Shown here in pieces: positions 1 to 11,548 of a DNA stretch of 64,000 nucleotides. Where the stretch lies: positions 868,001-932,000 of the forward strand of contig JAIUPT010000013.1 in the NCBI GenBank assembly GCA_022315425.1, in the 5' to 3' direction. Source of the DNA: Pseudevernia furfuracea. Its lineage: Eukaryota; Ascomycota; Lecanoromycetes; Lecanorales; Parmeliaceae. Position numbers and translations under genes: made by a program. The notes below the pieces were generated by a model, which worked only from the letters and a program-made list of their open reading frames with translations, ran no database searches and had not been told where the DNA came from. Numbering within the stretch: position 1 is the stretch's first letter; each line of letters opens with the position of its first letter.

Positions 1-170
1 CAATCTCTACTTCTCACTTTCATCATCCCTTCTATACTGCTGGCACCTTTCGGTCGGCGAAATGGGTATCAATGCAAGGCTCATAACTTCGTAGATAGTC
101 GTGGCATCATAGAAGTGGATGCTTTAGTGGGCTTACTGGGCGAATTCTTGTTCCGGTGTCGAGGGTCGCC

Positions 171-1022
171 TTACGGCAACATCGCCTTCCCATTCCCCGA
201 ACTGGACTGCAAATTCACTTCATCAACTTGCACCTGGACTGGCTGAGTCTCGGTATCAGTCCCGACTGAGACAAGATTATGCGATGTCAATACATCGTCT
301 TCCATCGGTCTCCAGACCCAATCTCGCTTTTTGCGCCTTCCGTGAACAGACACCGAATGGCCGTCCTCTGCTTCGATGACTTTTCGTCTTCTTTTGTGGT
401 CCTCTTCCGTTGATGAAGTCTCGACTTCGGTATCTGACAATCCCTCGACGACCGGGGTAGGCATGAACTCGACTAGTGTCTCCTGGAAGGCTACTCGCTT
501 CACGGGTGGAAACATCCGTCTGGGCGCCCTGGTTGACGCAGCAGACACATGGCGCCAAGGTAGAGGACTGTTGCGGAGGATGCTGTGAGTGCCAATGGGG
601 AGGATGTAAGGAGCGTCCTTGTGAAACGGGGAGACCCCTGGGAAGGCGAAGGAAGTGGTCGAAGAAGATGGGAACTGAACCTGGATGGCAGATGTCGGGG
701 TAGGGGGAGGGGCGTCAAACACGTTCGCATGGGTGGACCGCATTACAGGAGATTCCGTAGAGGCAGAGAGGCTGGTGGCTGCGGCTGACCTTTGAACCGC
801 TGGCGAGGGCAATGTGGAGGTTTGGAGTGACAGCTTCGGTCTTTTGGGTGCTGCCGACCTTGTTGATGGCATGACAGACAGCATTGCACCTGCTACCTGT
901 TTTCGAAGTTCAGATGTTTTGGGTGAGGAGTCGCTATGTCTGACTGGGAGAGAAGGGTTGTAGGAGTCGTTGTTCGGACGGCTGGGGCTCGGATCTTGCG
1001 AGCGCATGGAGTAGAGTATCAT
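171..1022 (-). CDS. Conserved fungal disordered protein with RVxF-like motif
   Basis: An uninterrupted frame gives 283 residues from the ATG at 1022. An in-frame ATG at 1166 would add 48 residues rich in His, Pro and Ser, which look like untranslated leader, so I prefer 1022. The protein is rich in Ser, Pro and Thr and probably mostly disordered. Two blocks stand out: a central one, with PRRMFPPVKRVAFQETLVEF, and a basic one (DHKRRRK then GRRKKRDWVW) near the C-terminus that could act as a nuclear localisation signal. KRVAF fits the RVxF consensus by which proteins dock on type 1 phosphatase; that role is inference. I do not recognise a catalytic domain and cannot name the family. No intron is needed to read it. 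Confidence 0.6.
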   Translation of the reverse strand: MILYSMRSQDPSPSRPNNDSYNPSLPVRHSDSSPKTSELRKQVAGAMLSVMPSTRSAAPKRPKLSLQTSTLPSPAVQRSAAATSLSASTESPVMRSTHANVFDAPPPTPTSAIQVQFPSSSTTSFAFPGVSPFHKDAPYILPIGTHSILRNSPLPWRHVSAASTRAPRRMFPPVKRVAFQETLVEFMPTPVVEGLSDTEVETSSTEEDHKRRRKVIEAEDGHSVSVHGRRKKRDWVWRPMEDDVLTSHNLVSVGTDTETQPVQVQVDEVNLQSSSGNGKAMLP

Positions 1023-1166
1023 GGCGGCTGCTGCCTCGACATATATTTTGGGGAGTGGTGGAGTGTGGGGGTGATGAAGGTGTGAAGGAGAGGGATTGAG
1101 CCGATCTCGTTGTTGCGAGCTGCTGAAGAGGCAATGTGGAGAGGCGGCGGCTATAGGAGGGCACAA

Positions 1167-2065
1167 ACGAAAGCGAGATATAAAGGCGATGTCTTAAAGC
1201 TGGCGAGGAACAATTTCATTTTGGGAAAGTAGAAGAGGTGGACTAAGTAAAATGAGAGATAAAATAGTATACATGAGACAATGCGTTGTTTTTATTTTGA
1301 AGAGCTTTCCCCACTCAAGGGCCAGAATGAGGGTTGCGAATCATATTGATTACCTACCTACCTTACTGTAAAGTAATTATTACTTTCGGCAATAATAGGT
1401 ATGATTGAAAGCGCATGCAGGTTTGAGTAGGAAGAAGTAAGGCCAAAGGATCTAAGGAAAACCGAAGATGTGATTGGATAGCTTTTGCATGCTCGAGCCT
1501 ATGATAGGTAGTACCTAGATATAAAAAGCGTTGGCTTCTCTTTTATACATTTATCATTTATCACTGGCACCACTGGTGACACCACCAACGCCCGCCACGA
1601 ATCCTAGAATAAAGTACCGTACTACTAATACAATAACAATGTAAGGTACTAACTATTAATAAATAGTCTAGGTCTCGGAAGAATAGTCGCCGAAATAGTT
1701 CATATCATTCTAAAGTTCATGTTTATACGAATATCTATTAGAAGGGTCAATAATTTCGCTCAATCTTTTTGATTGTCATCAATAATAATAATAATACCGA
1801 GCCGAACTGAATGACAATAATCATAATAAGGTAAGGTAGTTTCTGCCTGATGAATAATAATATTGAGAAACAACGGAATTTAGCCACAATTTAAAGGCCA
1901 CGGTAGCTAGCCTTATTACTTATTACCCTCATCCAGCATCCTCCATATCGATCAACCCTTCACAGTCCGATACTTGAAAAAATACATCTACCTCATCTCT
2001 GCCTCTCGGGCATGAGTCAGATTGTCATGGATTCAAGTCTCTGACCATGAATTTGACGGCATCAA
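1167..2065. other. Intergenic region, AT-rich
   Basis: This lies between two divergent genes and should hold both promoters. It is AT-rich, with short AAT runs near 1782-1796 and 1855-1862. I see no coding exon, tRNA or clear regulatory site in it. Confidence 0.5.
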
Positions 2066-4324
2066 ATGGAGGCTCCTAAGAGACGCGATGGGAGGGTCAT
2101 CATCCATTTCGTAAGCCAACATTCTTGGCCCTTATGGCTAGCAGTCCATGCCCGGTAGCTCATCCTCGTAACAGGACTATGGTTTGTACGAAGAACAATT
2201 GTTCCTTCTTCGGTGCTGACTTGCGTGTACGATAGATTGTTTTTATGCTGCCGTTTTTGAAAAGGAGTGGCCAAGTTGGAAGTTTTTGCCACTCGCTGTA
2301 CAACAGAAACAGATCATCGTCACCTGCAACTATGAAGCTCGACGGAGAGGGCTGTACAAGCTACAACTTGTGCATGAAGCAAAGAAAACATGTCCAGATA
2401 TGATATTAGTCCTCGGCGAAGACTTGACTCGCTTCCGGAATGCATCTAAAGATAACTACAATTTCTTGAGGGGCTATAGTTGGAGTAATAAGGTCGAGAG
2501 GCTCGGTTTCGACGAAGTAAGCCTCTCGACAATGATAAAGAGCGGCGTTGTGTACGTTACAGCTGAGTCAGAGTAGGTGTTCATGGATGTCACTGATCTT
2601 GTCGACTACAACTCTGCCCTTCTTAATCACAATGACTTTACCACTTCTTTCTTTCACCTGGATCATAATGATCCAATCGTTGGTTTCCCTTTTGATGCAT
2701 CGAACGTATGTGGCCATACTTTCCCTGAGTCTTCCAAATTTGTTTCCACAGACAGTTCGTTCTCCAATGACTCAGTCGATCTTTTGCTCCGTCTGCGCCT
2801 CGGATCTCATCTTGCTGGGCATTTAAGACAACAATTGGAGGAGCAACAGGGCTACACTTGTACAGTTGGTATCGGCACCAACAAGCTCAACTCAAAGTTG
2901 GTAGGCAATCTCAACAAGCCAAATGGTCAGACGACTCTTGTTCCGCCCTATAACCCTGAGCCTAGAGATGGTAGGAGCAATGTGATTGACTTTATCGGCG
3001 GCCATGACATTGGAAAAATACCGGGCATTGGTGTGTATTTTTGAAGTCCCTATTTCCTCTTCTGGACAAAGTTAGGAGTCTTGAGACATGTGTTGGAAGT
3101 GTGTACTCTCGAAACATGCTGCAAGGCTCACGAAACATTCCTCAAATAATCAATACTGACAGCGAAACCGTAACCAAGGCTTCAAAATCGCTCAAAAGAT
3201 CAGAAACCACGTGCTGGGACGCCCAGCCGCCTTTGAAGCTGACCTTGTCTATGGTGGTACAAAGGAGAATGTAAAGGTGCGAGACGTTCGCATGTTTGAA
3301 GGTATGGGACCGGAAACACTCGGCCGATTGCTTATTGGTCCGGGCGTCCCACGAGACTTGGGAGATAAGGTCTGGGGCTTGATCCATGGGGTCGATGACA
3401 CCGACGTAGCCAAAGCCAATAGCGTCCCTCAACAAATTAGCATTGTGAGTCGAGGTCAATATCACTTCATGAATTCTTTGTTGATGTCATAGGTAGGAAG
3501 ACAGCTACGTCAGGCTAGACGACATTGAGCAGGTCAAGAAAGAATTGGGAAGACTAGCAGAGTCTCTCATCAAACGAATGCGCCTAGACCTAACTTCTCT
3601 GGTAGATGACGCAGATATGGGCATAGATCTCGGAGGAGAAAGAGAAGACCTAGCCCTCGATACGAAGGCAACTGCATCCCGAGGGTGGATTGCCCACCCC
3701 AAGACATTACGACTCTCCACTCGTCCGCGGCCGCCTCTCAATCCTGACGGAACACGGTCGAGGAAATTCGCTCGCATATCCAAATCAAGCTCCATGCCAT
3801 CGTTTGTACTTAGCCTTGCTCAGAATATCACCGTCCTGGCAGAGAAAATTGTCGAAGAAACCCTATTGCCCTTATTCCGAAAGCTACATCCAGAAAAGTC
3901 GGGCTGGAATCTCAGTCTGCTCAATGTTTGCGCAACGAACATGTCCATGACTGCGAGCGAGGGAAAGGCCGGCGCTGGTAGGGACATTGGAAGGATGCTT
4001 AGAAGGCAGGAAGATGTGCTCAAAAACTGGAAGGTTGCTGATGTGGATGCTGCGCCTTCTGATGATGAGCCGGACAATCGACAGATAGAGCCCGACGGCA
4101 TTGGTCAGATTAAGCGTGAAACATCCAGTCTTTACCTTCCGGATCACGCTGGTCCTGGGTCAGAAGACGCCCTCCCATCTACACAAGGAACCTCTTTTGG
4201 TGATGAGGCATGGGATAGCGAGGGTGAGGAGAATGACTTGGGAGACAGGTGCCAAATGTGTGGTGCGACGATGCCATCTTTTGCTATGGATGCCCACGAG
4301 CGCTTCCATTCTTTGTCCGCTTGA
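2066..4324 (+). CDS. Y-family translesion DNA polymerase iota
   Basis: Six exons (2066-2110, 2175-2181, 2236-2516, 2577-3030, 3179-3444, 3497-4324) give 626 residues. The N-terminus reads VIIHFDYDCFYAAVFE, the Y-family palm motif with the metal-binding Asp at residue 16 and a steric-gate Tyr at 21. The other two metal ligands lie in RLGFDEVFMDVTD (Asp110, Glu111). GEDLTRFR and VERLGFDE match polymerase iota better than eta or kappa. A helix-hairpin-helix IPGIG follows, then the little-finger region. The C-terminus has a C-x2-C...H-x3-H ubiquitin-binding zinc finger (Cys603, Cys606, His618, His622), as expected for recruitment to ubiquitinated PCNA. The family copies damaged DNA with low fidelity in the nucleus. 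The second exon is only 7 nt (GAC TAT G) and carries Asp16. The least certain junction is the 148-nt fourth intron. Confidence 0.88.
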
Positions 4325-5173
4325 CCGAGGTCAACTTCCGCGGTCGAGCTCTCAAAGTCTCGCTTAACGTATGAGAAGAAGAGGCATCTGACGGTATTGT
4401 AGCAGCAGATGACTCGCAATCATGGTATTCTTCCAAGTTTATGACGCCAATTCAAGGAAAATCACAGTTGATCTTCTCACAACGATGCTGGATAGTCCCT
4501 CTGCTAAGTCATTCGGTCACTGTTACGGATCTCTATACACTGCAAGATCTTTAGCTCTGTAACCTAGACACATGTCTGGCAGGCGGTAGCGAGTCATTGC
4601 TGCCCGGCAGCTGCACCCACGAGAGTGTCTTTGGCCGACTTTCAAACGATCACAGTCCTGTAAGCCAGCACTTCAAAGGCAGCTACAGGAATAGGAGACA
4701 TACAGCTTTGTGCCAGTATGTTGGTTCAGAAAGACAGGCGGAAGCGCAGGTCAAGTAGCTTGATGCAAGAGATAGGGCAGACTCTTGCAGTAGTACTTAC
4801 GGGAAATGAGTTGGATGGAGAGCAGGCAATAAACCTCAAAGGGGGTTATAGGATAGGCTAACCAAATTTTGGGTATCATAGTAAATCTGAAATACGATTT
4901 ACCACTATTATCTAGTCCGTGGGTTTGTGGATGCTAAGGCTCTTGAGACGATGTTTATTCACACCCCAAAGACACGGCCTTTCTCATATATCCCTCCAGT
5001 TTGTTCATTAACTACCAAGGCAGCTTCTTTCCAGTGAGGCTTACCATTGTTCACTCCCGGCCTCTCCAGGTTCCGGTCTGATAGTGTCACTAGCTTGCTT
5101 CTCCTTAAAGATGTGGCAGAGAGAACTGGGTCGACTTCATTGATGCTTGGGGCAGTGTACAATCAACTAGGTC
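4325..5173. other. Convergent 3' intergenic region
   Basis: This lies between the stop codons of the Pol iota and GET2 genes, so it holds two 3' untranslated regions and terminators. I see no other gene. Small open frames here lack start context and protein-like composition. Confidence 0.5.
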
Positions 5174-6159
5174 CTACCCGACCGCACCTTTCCACCATGC
5201 CACACAACCAAGAACAAACACGACGACCATACCATCTTCAACGACTGTACTCCAAATCCCACTGTACCTCGCTGCTAACCTGACATATCCCCTCCACGGC
5301 TCCGGCAGCATGTTCCCCACAATCCCAATCCATCCTCCCAGCTGACTGCCGGTTCCTTTCTCCAGGAAGAACCTCGAGCTTTGCAGTACCAGTTCCGCCG
5401 TTGCAAATAGCCAAAACACGTTTACAGCCCCCTCGTGTTCAGCTCCCGCAATGCCACCTCTCGAGATATCCCCATTGAATGCGTGTGACGTAGCCGTAAC
5501 GTAGATACCCAGGATCAAGGCAAAGACGGCATGCACAATATTCCACAGATACCCATACGTATCCTCCTGCTCCGTCTGCGCCCGACCCATACCAGACTTG
5601 CCCATCCCACCAGCCCCCATCATAGCAGCCAGACCAGGCGGCAGCCCTCCTTCTCCTCCCCGTCCTTGCTCTTCAGCACCGGGAATACCGCCCATGAGTT
5701 GTTGTAGCATCTTCATCATCGGATCCTCCTCCCCTTGCTGTTGCTGGCTATCGACGCCAGGCTGAGGAGCCCCGCCACGCAGGAGCGCACGAATGTCTGC
5801 TTCCGTTGGGGCAGCATTGTTCGTATTCGGGGTGCGACTTGCGGATGGGTGGGTGGAGAGATCAACTTCTTCCGGGTCGTCGTGCCCGGAGGGCGAAGAG
5901 ATGGGAAGTGTGGTAGGAGGTGGTTCTTTTCACAGTGTTAGCAAGACTCTTAACTACGCTCTTCGATGAGGGAATGAAGGAGCAGATTACGAAGCCTACC
6001 AGGAAGACTTTGCCTGCCGGAGAGGTTGGTGATTTTTTCTAATCGTGCAGAGCCTCCGGCTTTGATTTTGGCTTCACGACGCTCGCGGCGAAGGCGAGCC
6101 TGCTTCTGCGTTGGGGTTTCGGCGTCGCCGCCTTGGGCTTGAGGCTGTGGACTTTCCAT
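5174..6159 (-). CDS. GET2: GET complex subunit Get2, receptor for tail-anchored proteins
   Basis: Two exons (6000-6159 and 5174-5925; 74-nt intron) give 303 residues. The basic N-terminus has RLRRERREAKIKAGG, the RERR-type motif with which Get2 binds the Get3 ATPase. A Pro/Gly/Gln-rich linker follows. Three hydrophobic segments near the C-terminus (starting NIVHAVFALILGIYV, VNVFWLFATAELVL and GMVVVFVLGCVAWW) fit the three-helix membrane domain of Get2. With Get1, the family forms the ER receptor-insertase that takes tail-anchored proteins from Get3. Intron 1 joins QSLP to EPPPTTLPISS; reading through it instead gives an early stop. Identification rests on the RERR motif plus topology, because overall Get2 sequence is poorly conserved. 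Confidence 0.85.
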
Positions 6160-6328
6160 GATTGTGTCAAGACTCCAGGTGTAAAGGATTCGAAGTGTTG
6201 GGTAGGAGCTTGTCGACTTGAAGAAGAGCTCTCTAATACCGTAGTCTTAGGGCTGGTCGAGACTGAGGGAAAAGCTTGCCGAGACGGTGGGAAGACCACT
6301 CTTATTATCTTATCGATTATGGAGGGAA

Positions 6329-6498
6329 GACCCCCGGAACCCCCCTGATCCTCCGGGGGCTCTCTGAGGGCTTCCGTTGGAGGGACTGTCAAAGCAAGCC
6401 CAAAATTCTTATTTCGAATGGTCAGAGAGTGATTTAGATAGTACTGTATTTGATTCATTCTCAGGGGGAGAGCCCCTTAAACCCTCCGGGGGTTGGGT
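6329..6498. repeat. GC-rich foldback element with imperfect terminal inverted repeats
   Basis: In otherwise ordinary DNA upstream of GET2, 6331-6338 (CCCCCGGA) pairs with 6352-6359 (TCCGGGGG). The left block GGGGGCTCTCTGAG (6355-6368) reappears inverted at 6460-6476, followed at 6482-6495 by a second CCCTCCGGGGG block. Together this looks like a roughly 170-bp unit with inverted ends. No coding capacity. It may be a small non-autonomous transposon or a GC cluster; I cannot tell which without other copies. Confidence 0.5.
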
Positions 6499-6724
6499 CC
6501 TCTACTGAGAAAGCAAGCTTTTCAATTATTCAGAAGTTATGAGTATGAGTAAATCTACGATTGCTATAAGCAGCGTGCTGCAATAGGTGAATCCAATAGT
6601 TTGGTGAGATTTTCAAAGTAGAACGATAGTATTACAATGCATGCTGCATGACTCCTTGGACCAGCGAGTCCTCTTTGATAGGACTATGTACAATCGCCAA
6701 AAAGCCATCAAAGAGCACAAGAGT

Positions 6725-9700
6725 TCACGTTTCTGTCTCCACTCCAGGTTCTCGTCCACCCAGCCCTCCCGTGATCTTATGCTGCATCTTCTTCATTGAA
6801 AATTTAGCCTCGTCTTTCGCGAATGCAAGGTTCTGTACAGTACGAGATTAGCATGCCCTGAGTCCAAAGCCCTCTGCTGAGAAGCAACTTACCCTGACAG
6901 GTTTCCACTGCATCAAACCCCTATTCTTTCTCTTTTCAGACTTTTTGTTCGCCACTTCCCTCGTCTTTTCGTTATCCTCTAGTGTCGTTCCATCAGCGGC
7001 GCTCCCATTCATGCCTTTCCGTGCCCCCGTCTTCTCCGCATCTTGTACTCCGATGTCTGATTCCGAGTCGCTGTCATCGCCCTCGTCGCCCTCATCGCCT
7101 ATGTGGTCGTCATCGTCGCTTGGAACGTGAGGATCATGGACAGGTTGATCCACACCAGGCTCTGCTCTCTTACGACCTTTGGAATCCATGTAAGCCTTTG
7201 GATCATGCGTAAAAGCACCGCTCCAGTCCTGGCCATCTTTCGCAAGCCACTTCTTTCGCTCTTCCGGGTCAGCCTCCTTGAGAATGTCGCGGCCTTCAGT
7301 CAAAGACTGATCGTGTAGCTCTTGCACTTTCGGCGGCATGTCCTTAGTCACACGCTTTTCGCGAACGCCTTCCGCGAGACAAGCCTCCCAGCTTTCGAAC
7401 GTCTCCCGCGAATCGTTGTCGACAACAAACCGCTCGTGGTCTTCGTCAATCCCAGCTTTGAATTGGCAACGGAATTGCAGACGGCCTATCTCTTCGGTGT
7501 CTTCCAGTCCAGGGACTTCTTTGGCGCGAATGTTTTCCTCCGTGATGTAATTTTGCGTCAGGCGGGCACCATTCTTGGTGGTCCAGATGGGGATGTTAAT
7601 GTCAACTTCGGTGTTGTCCACGAGGTGATGCAACCAGATGACAGCGTATGCGGCCGCTCCCCGTTTCCCTGTAACATGAAATTCAAATACAACAGGTGAT
7701 CGATATCGGAATTTGACCGGCAATCGCACGTTGTTCTTACCGTCTCTCTTGGCAATGTCCCAATACATGCCGTCGCCTTCTGCAAGCTTTTGGCATTGTG
7801 TTCTGCTAATTTGACCAACGCTGCCACCTGTCCTCATCTTCAATTTCGAATTACTATGATAATTGAGGGCCAAGATTCTGTCGGAAGTAAATTCAAAGGT
7901 GCCAACGTCCCATCCAAGCATATTCGGAGGCAGGCGAGTCTCAATAGCTCTGAATAGTAACGAGATTCTGACTCGACCGAAACCCTGATCGAATTAGTAT
8001 GCAATCCCAGTGAAGAATTATCGCTCTAGCTTACAATGCCACCATCTAGTGGATACCAGCGAGTGACCTGGGAGCTAGTCTGCAGGATATCGGACAATTT
8101 CAGTGGCACAATTCCGAGAATAGGGTCATGCTGCCGATGACGCTGGTCACGGACGGTGATTGTAACGATTGCAGACCTCCAATCCCTCACAAATCTCTCG
8201 GTCCCAGCATTAAAGATAGGCTTGCTACTGACAACCTTGGCCCGAGTACGGTATACCTGATGTGATGTTAGTAGCCTTAATGCATAAAAGGTTAGAGGTG
8301 CTCACTAGTTGATCATTGTATAGAATAGTGCAGTAGCTGCTTGGAAGCCTCTTGCTTACTTCCTCAGTGTTCTCCCCAGCATCTTTTGCCGGTTCATACT
8401 CTCTGCCCTTTCTGTTCCCGTTGCTACCTTGAATGTTCTCAAGCTCGAGGTTGACTATCTGATGAACAACAACGCTGCAGATACCGCTTGGCCACAAAGG
8501 GTCAGGAGGAGTGTGGGCTACAGCATCCTGGTCTGCGTTGTTCAAGGTGCCCTTGTCATCTTGTAGCTCTGGGTTGTCCTTGAGCGAGTTGGGAAGATCA
8601 CGATTTTTGCCGTCAGTTCGCAGGGCAGGCCTGAACTTCGGTTTCGAGAAGTAACCAACCTCCCAGTGCAACTCTCCAGGCATCTCGCTATCGGCTTCCA
8701 TTCCTGTAAGTTTTGATACTTGAGGGTACATTTTACCAGGATGCTGTATCATTTTCTGCATGGAAAGCTCGACCTTGCCCACAATATCATCAGCGCTGGT
8801 GCGGTCAGAGTCCCATAACTCTACGCTGAGTTGCTCATCCGCTTTGATGTACTCGGGGTCGACAAGCAGTCTGTCGTCAATTAGCATCACGACTTTCAAA
8901 TTGGTATCACGTACTCACGCTGCGGTCTCTTCCCATATCGGGTTCAAGTCGTCTGTAATCACCCGTGTACAATACATTGGCTTTCCATATTTGGAGAACG
9001 TCAAGGTGATATAGGGATCCGAGCCTCCACCCTTGCTTCCACGCTTGTCCTGCTTGCTTAGACCTATCGCTCGGTGAATCCGAATCCACATGACACCTAA
9101 TGCAAGAACATCCTTGGCGATTTCGTCGCCTTGCAGGATTGCACCAAGATCAATGGACATCGATTTGGGCGCAACGTACATGCTGCACGCAGCCCCAATA
9201 GCATAATGGACAAAGTTGGATATCAAAGGGAGATTGAGAATGTTGACTCCCTTCGAGACCATTGGTACACATCCAGCTTGGACTTGCGGCAAGCCCATCA
9301 AGGTGAAGGTCAGGTTTTTCAAATAAGGGGGCTCGGGCGTCATCTGAAGACGTAGTCTAATCGTACCCACTACTCCCTGTAATTCCACGAAAATGGGTAG
9401 TGGGACACCAAATAGCCCCTTGATACCAAGGTAAAAGACCAGCTGCATGTGCATATTCCGTGCTTTGGAGGATGTATCGTTTGGGTCGCTAGGCTTGGCA
9501 TGATAGGCAAACGATGCTTCAATGTTATAATAATCGCCTCCTTCCTCATCAGCGGCAGCCTCTTGTGGATCCTTGTTTTTCTTATTCTCTTCGTGGATGC
9601 TCTCCTTTAGTTCTTTGACGTGCGTGTCTGGCAGAGCGCGCAGGCTAAGGATTCGTATCGGATTATTTCCCTGGTTGATCTCTGCTACGCGGACATTCTC

Positions 9701-10684
9701 TATGACCCCAGGCACCGATGCACCCATCACATCCTCTAGAGTATCGGCCACTCCAGCGAACATATCTGGATTGATTAAACCCCAGACAATTCCCAGCAAT
9801 GTGTTCATCCATTCAACAGATTCTGGAAGGAGATTGGCCGTTGCCTGTATTGATCAGCGCCATGCACTAGCACCAGTGCTAACAGATTTTCAGCGCTTAC
9901 AGTCTCTCCTCTCGACTGTTCACTTGACCATTCGACTTCTCTCCCACTGCGAATAACCTCCTTCATCCACAGGAATATACCAGACACAATGCACATTGCT
10001 GTAGGGATCAGCCCCTTCAAAGACCCGCCAAACATCTTCCCAAGTAACACGATAGCAATGAAGACGCCAATGCACAAGCCGGAAGCTCTGGTCTCGAGAG
10101 CTGCGAACATGGGTTCATAGCTAACCGAAGGTGTTGGGTGGAACAAAATGTTGGTCTTCTCTCCATGAATTGGGACATCTGAAGTACTCCCCTCAGCTAC
10201 GGGGTCAGGCGGAGCGGTTATATCTTGGTTGTGTTTGTATTCCGGGTTGCTTTGGTGAGCATCGGTCTTGACTGGGGTATCTTTGCCGAGGTTCGCGTTT
10301 GGGACTGATAGCTGGGGGTTCTCGGCAGCTTTCACGAACTCCTCGTTGACATCTTCAATCTGGACTTCATTCTGGGTTGTCGGGTCGGTGACTGTCTTCA
10401 GAGTACCTGGTTTGCCGGCCCGGGTTTCCATATGCGGAGTGGCTTCGCTGGTAGCCTGTTGCCCTTGTTGGCCCTGTTGCTGCTCGAGCTTGCGGAGAGC
10501 ATCAAGCTTTTCATCCCTCCCCCGCTTGTCTTTATCTAGACTTGCTACGAAGGTCTTGATGTCGGGGATTTTGTTCTTTCCGCTGTAGTAACCCCCAGGC
10601 GCATGCTGTATACCAAGAGCAAGTTAGATGACATGCCTCAACAGACTGGAGATCCATATCACTTACCTGCTGTTGCTGAGACAT
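6725..10684 (-). CDS. Tricalbin-like SMP/C2 membrane-contact-site protein (Mug190 type)
   Basis: Seven exons (10667-10684, 9901-10605, 8919-9844, 8306-8870, 8035-8256, 6893-7984, 6725-6832) give 1211 residues. After a Gln-rich start and a disordered stretch there is a hydrophobic hairpin at about residues 180-222 (GLCIGVFIAIVLLGKMF, then LIPTAMCIVSGIFLWM). Next come an SMP lipid-transfer domain (ESVEWMNTLLGIVWGLINP onward) and at least two C2 domains (GSDPYITLTFSKYGK; later VYRTRAKVVSSKPIFN). The tail is acidic, with a DDDDH and DSDSESD run. This is the tricalbin / extended synaptotagmin layout, which tethers ER to plasma membrane and moves lipids; the closest named fungal type I recall is S. 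pombe Mug190. The first exon is only 18 nt (MSQQQQ). The 8871-8918 intron removes an apparent alternative start inside a C2 domain. It shares its promoter region with acetyl-CoA synthetase. Confidence 0.85.
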
Positions 10685-11548
10685 GATGAGCTCGTAGGGT
10701 TAAGTATGAAAGATGCTCGCTCTCGCAGCTATGATGAATAGGCGAGACTGGCCAGGGAAATAATCGGTACTCTGCAGCAAGATCTTGGCATCCAAATTAC
10801 GCGTTTGCCTTTGGCGGGCCTTTCGGGTGGGGCTGCGAATACCTACAAACAAGTATTGGCCAATTTTCCTATCAAAAATCATGGGATCCGATGAGAAGGG
10901 AAAGCAGGAAGACGAGGCTATGCATGAGATGTAGCTTGTCCAAGTCAATGGGCTTCCAATTGGTTAAGTATTTTGGTCTTCATGGGTTCTTACTCTAAAT
11001 GCTTGGCAAGAACATCAAAAATCCATACTTTTCGAATGTGAACTGATATAACCAAATAATTGGCTGTAAATTTTTGAATCTGCTTATGAATAACAGTTGC
11101 GACAGTGAAAGATTGTTCGTAACTTCGCTCGTTGTTGAGTTGTGATGGTTTTTTCACCCAGTATTATTGTATTATTGTACCTGCAGCAGGAAGTCATGTA
11201 CCATTTCTACTATCAAAGCTGTGAATAAGGTAATAATGATTCAGGTTCCCCCTTTATTTTGGGAGCAGATAGTAGCCCTATTCTAGACCTCTTCTAGCTT
11301 TTGCGGGGTCCGAGGTCGTCCCGCATGTCCGGATGTAATAATTAAGACACCACCAATAACAATACCTCCAAATCCCATTGCTCCCATCTCGTGATGCTGT
11401 TCTTACTGCTGCAGCTGCAGAAATAGAAGCTCCAGACTGACAGAGATACACAGTCATTTGCATTATCATCCATTCCCTATTTCTCAATTACACTTCATAT
11501 TCCGAGTCCATTGCTCCAACTTACCGCGAGCCCATTGTGACACCAGCC
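10685..11548. promoter_or_regulatory. Divergent promoter region, Mug190-like gene / acetyl-CoA synthetase
   Basis: The 864 bases between two start codons in opposite orientation must serve both genes. It is AT-rich at 11000-11270. The stretch near 11304-11332 is rich in CCG/TCCGG-type triplets of the kind bound by zinc-cluster factors; whether an acetate regulator such as FacB binds here is only a suggestion. No exon found. Confidence 0.4.

Noticed and set aside
2062..2292. 76-codon frame on the minus strand opposite Pol iota exons 1-3
   Set aside because: It is antisense to the exons and introns that restore the polymerase N-terminus and has no recognisable domain.
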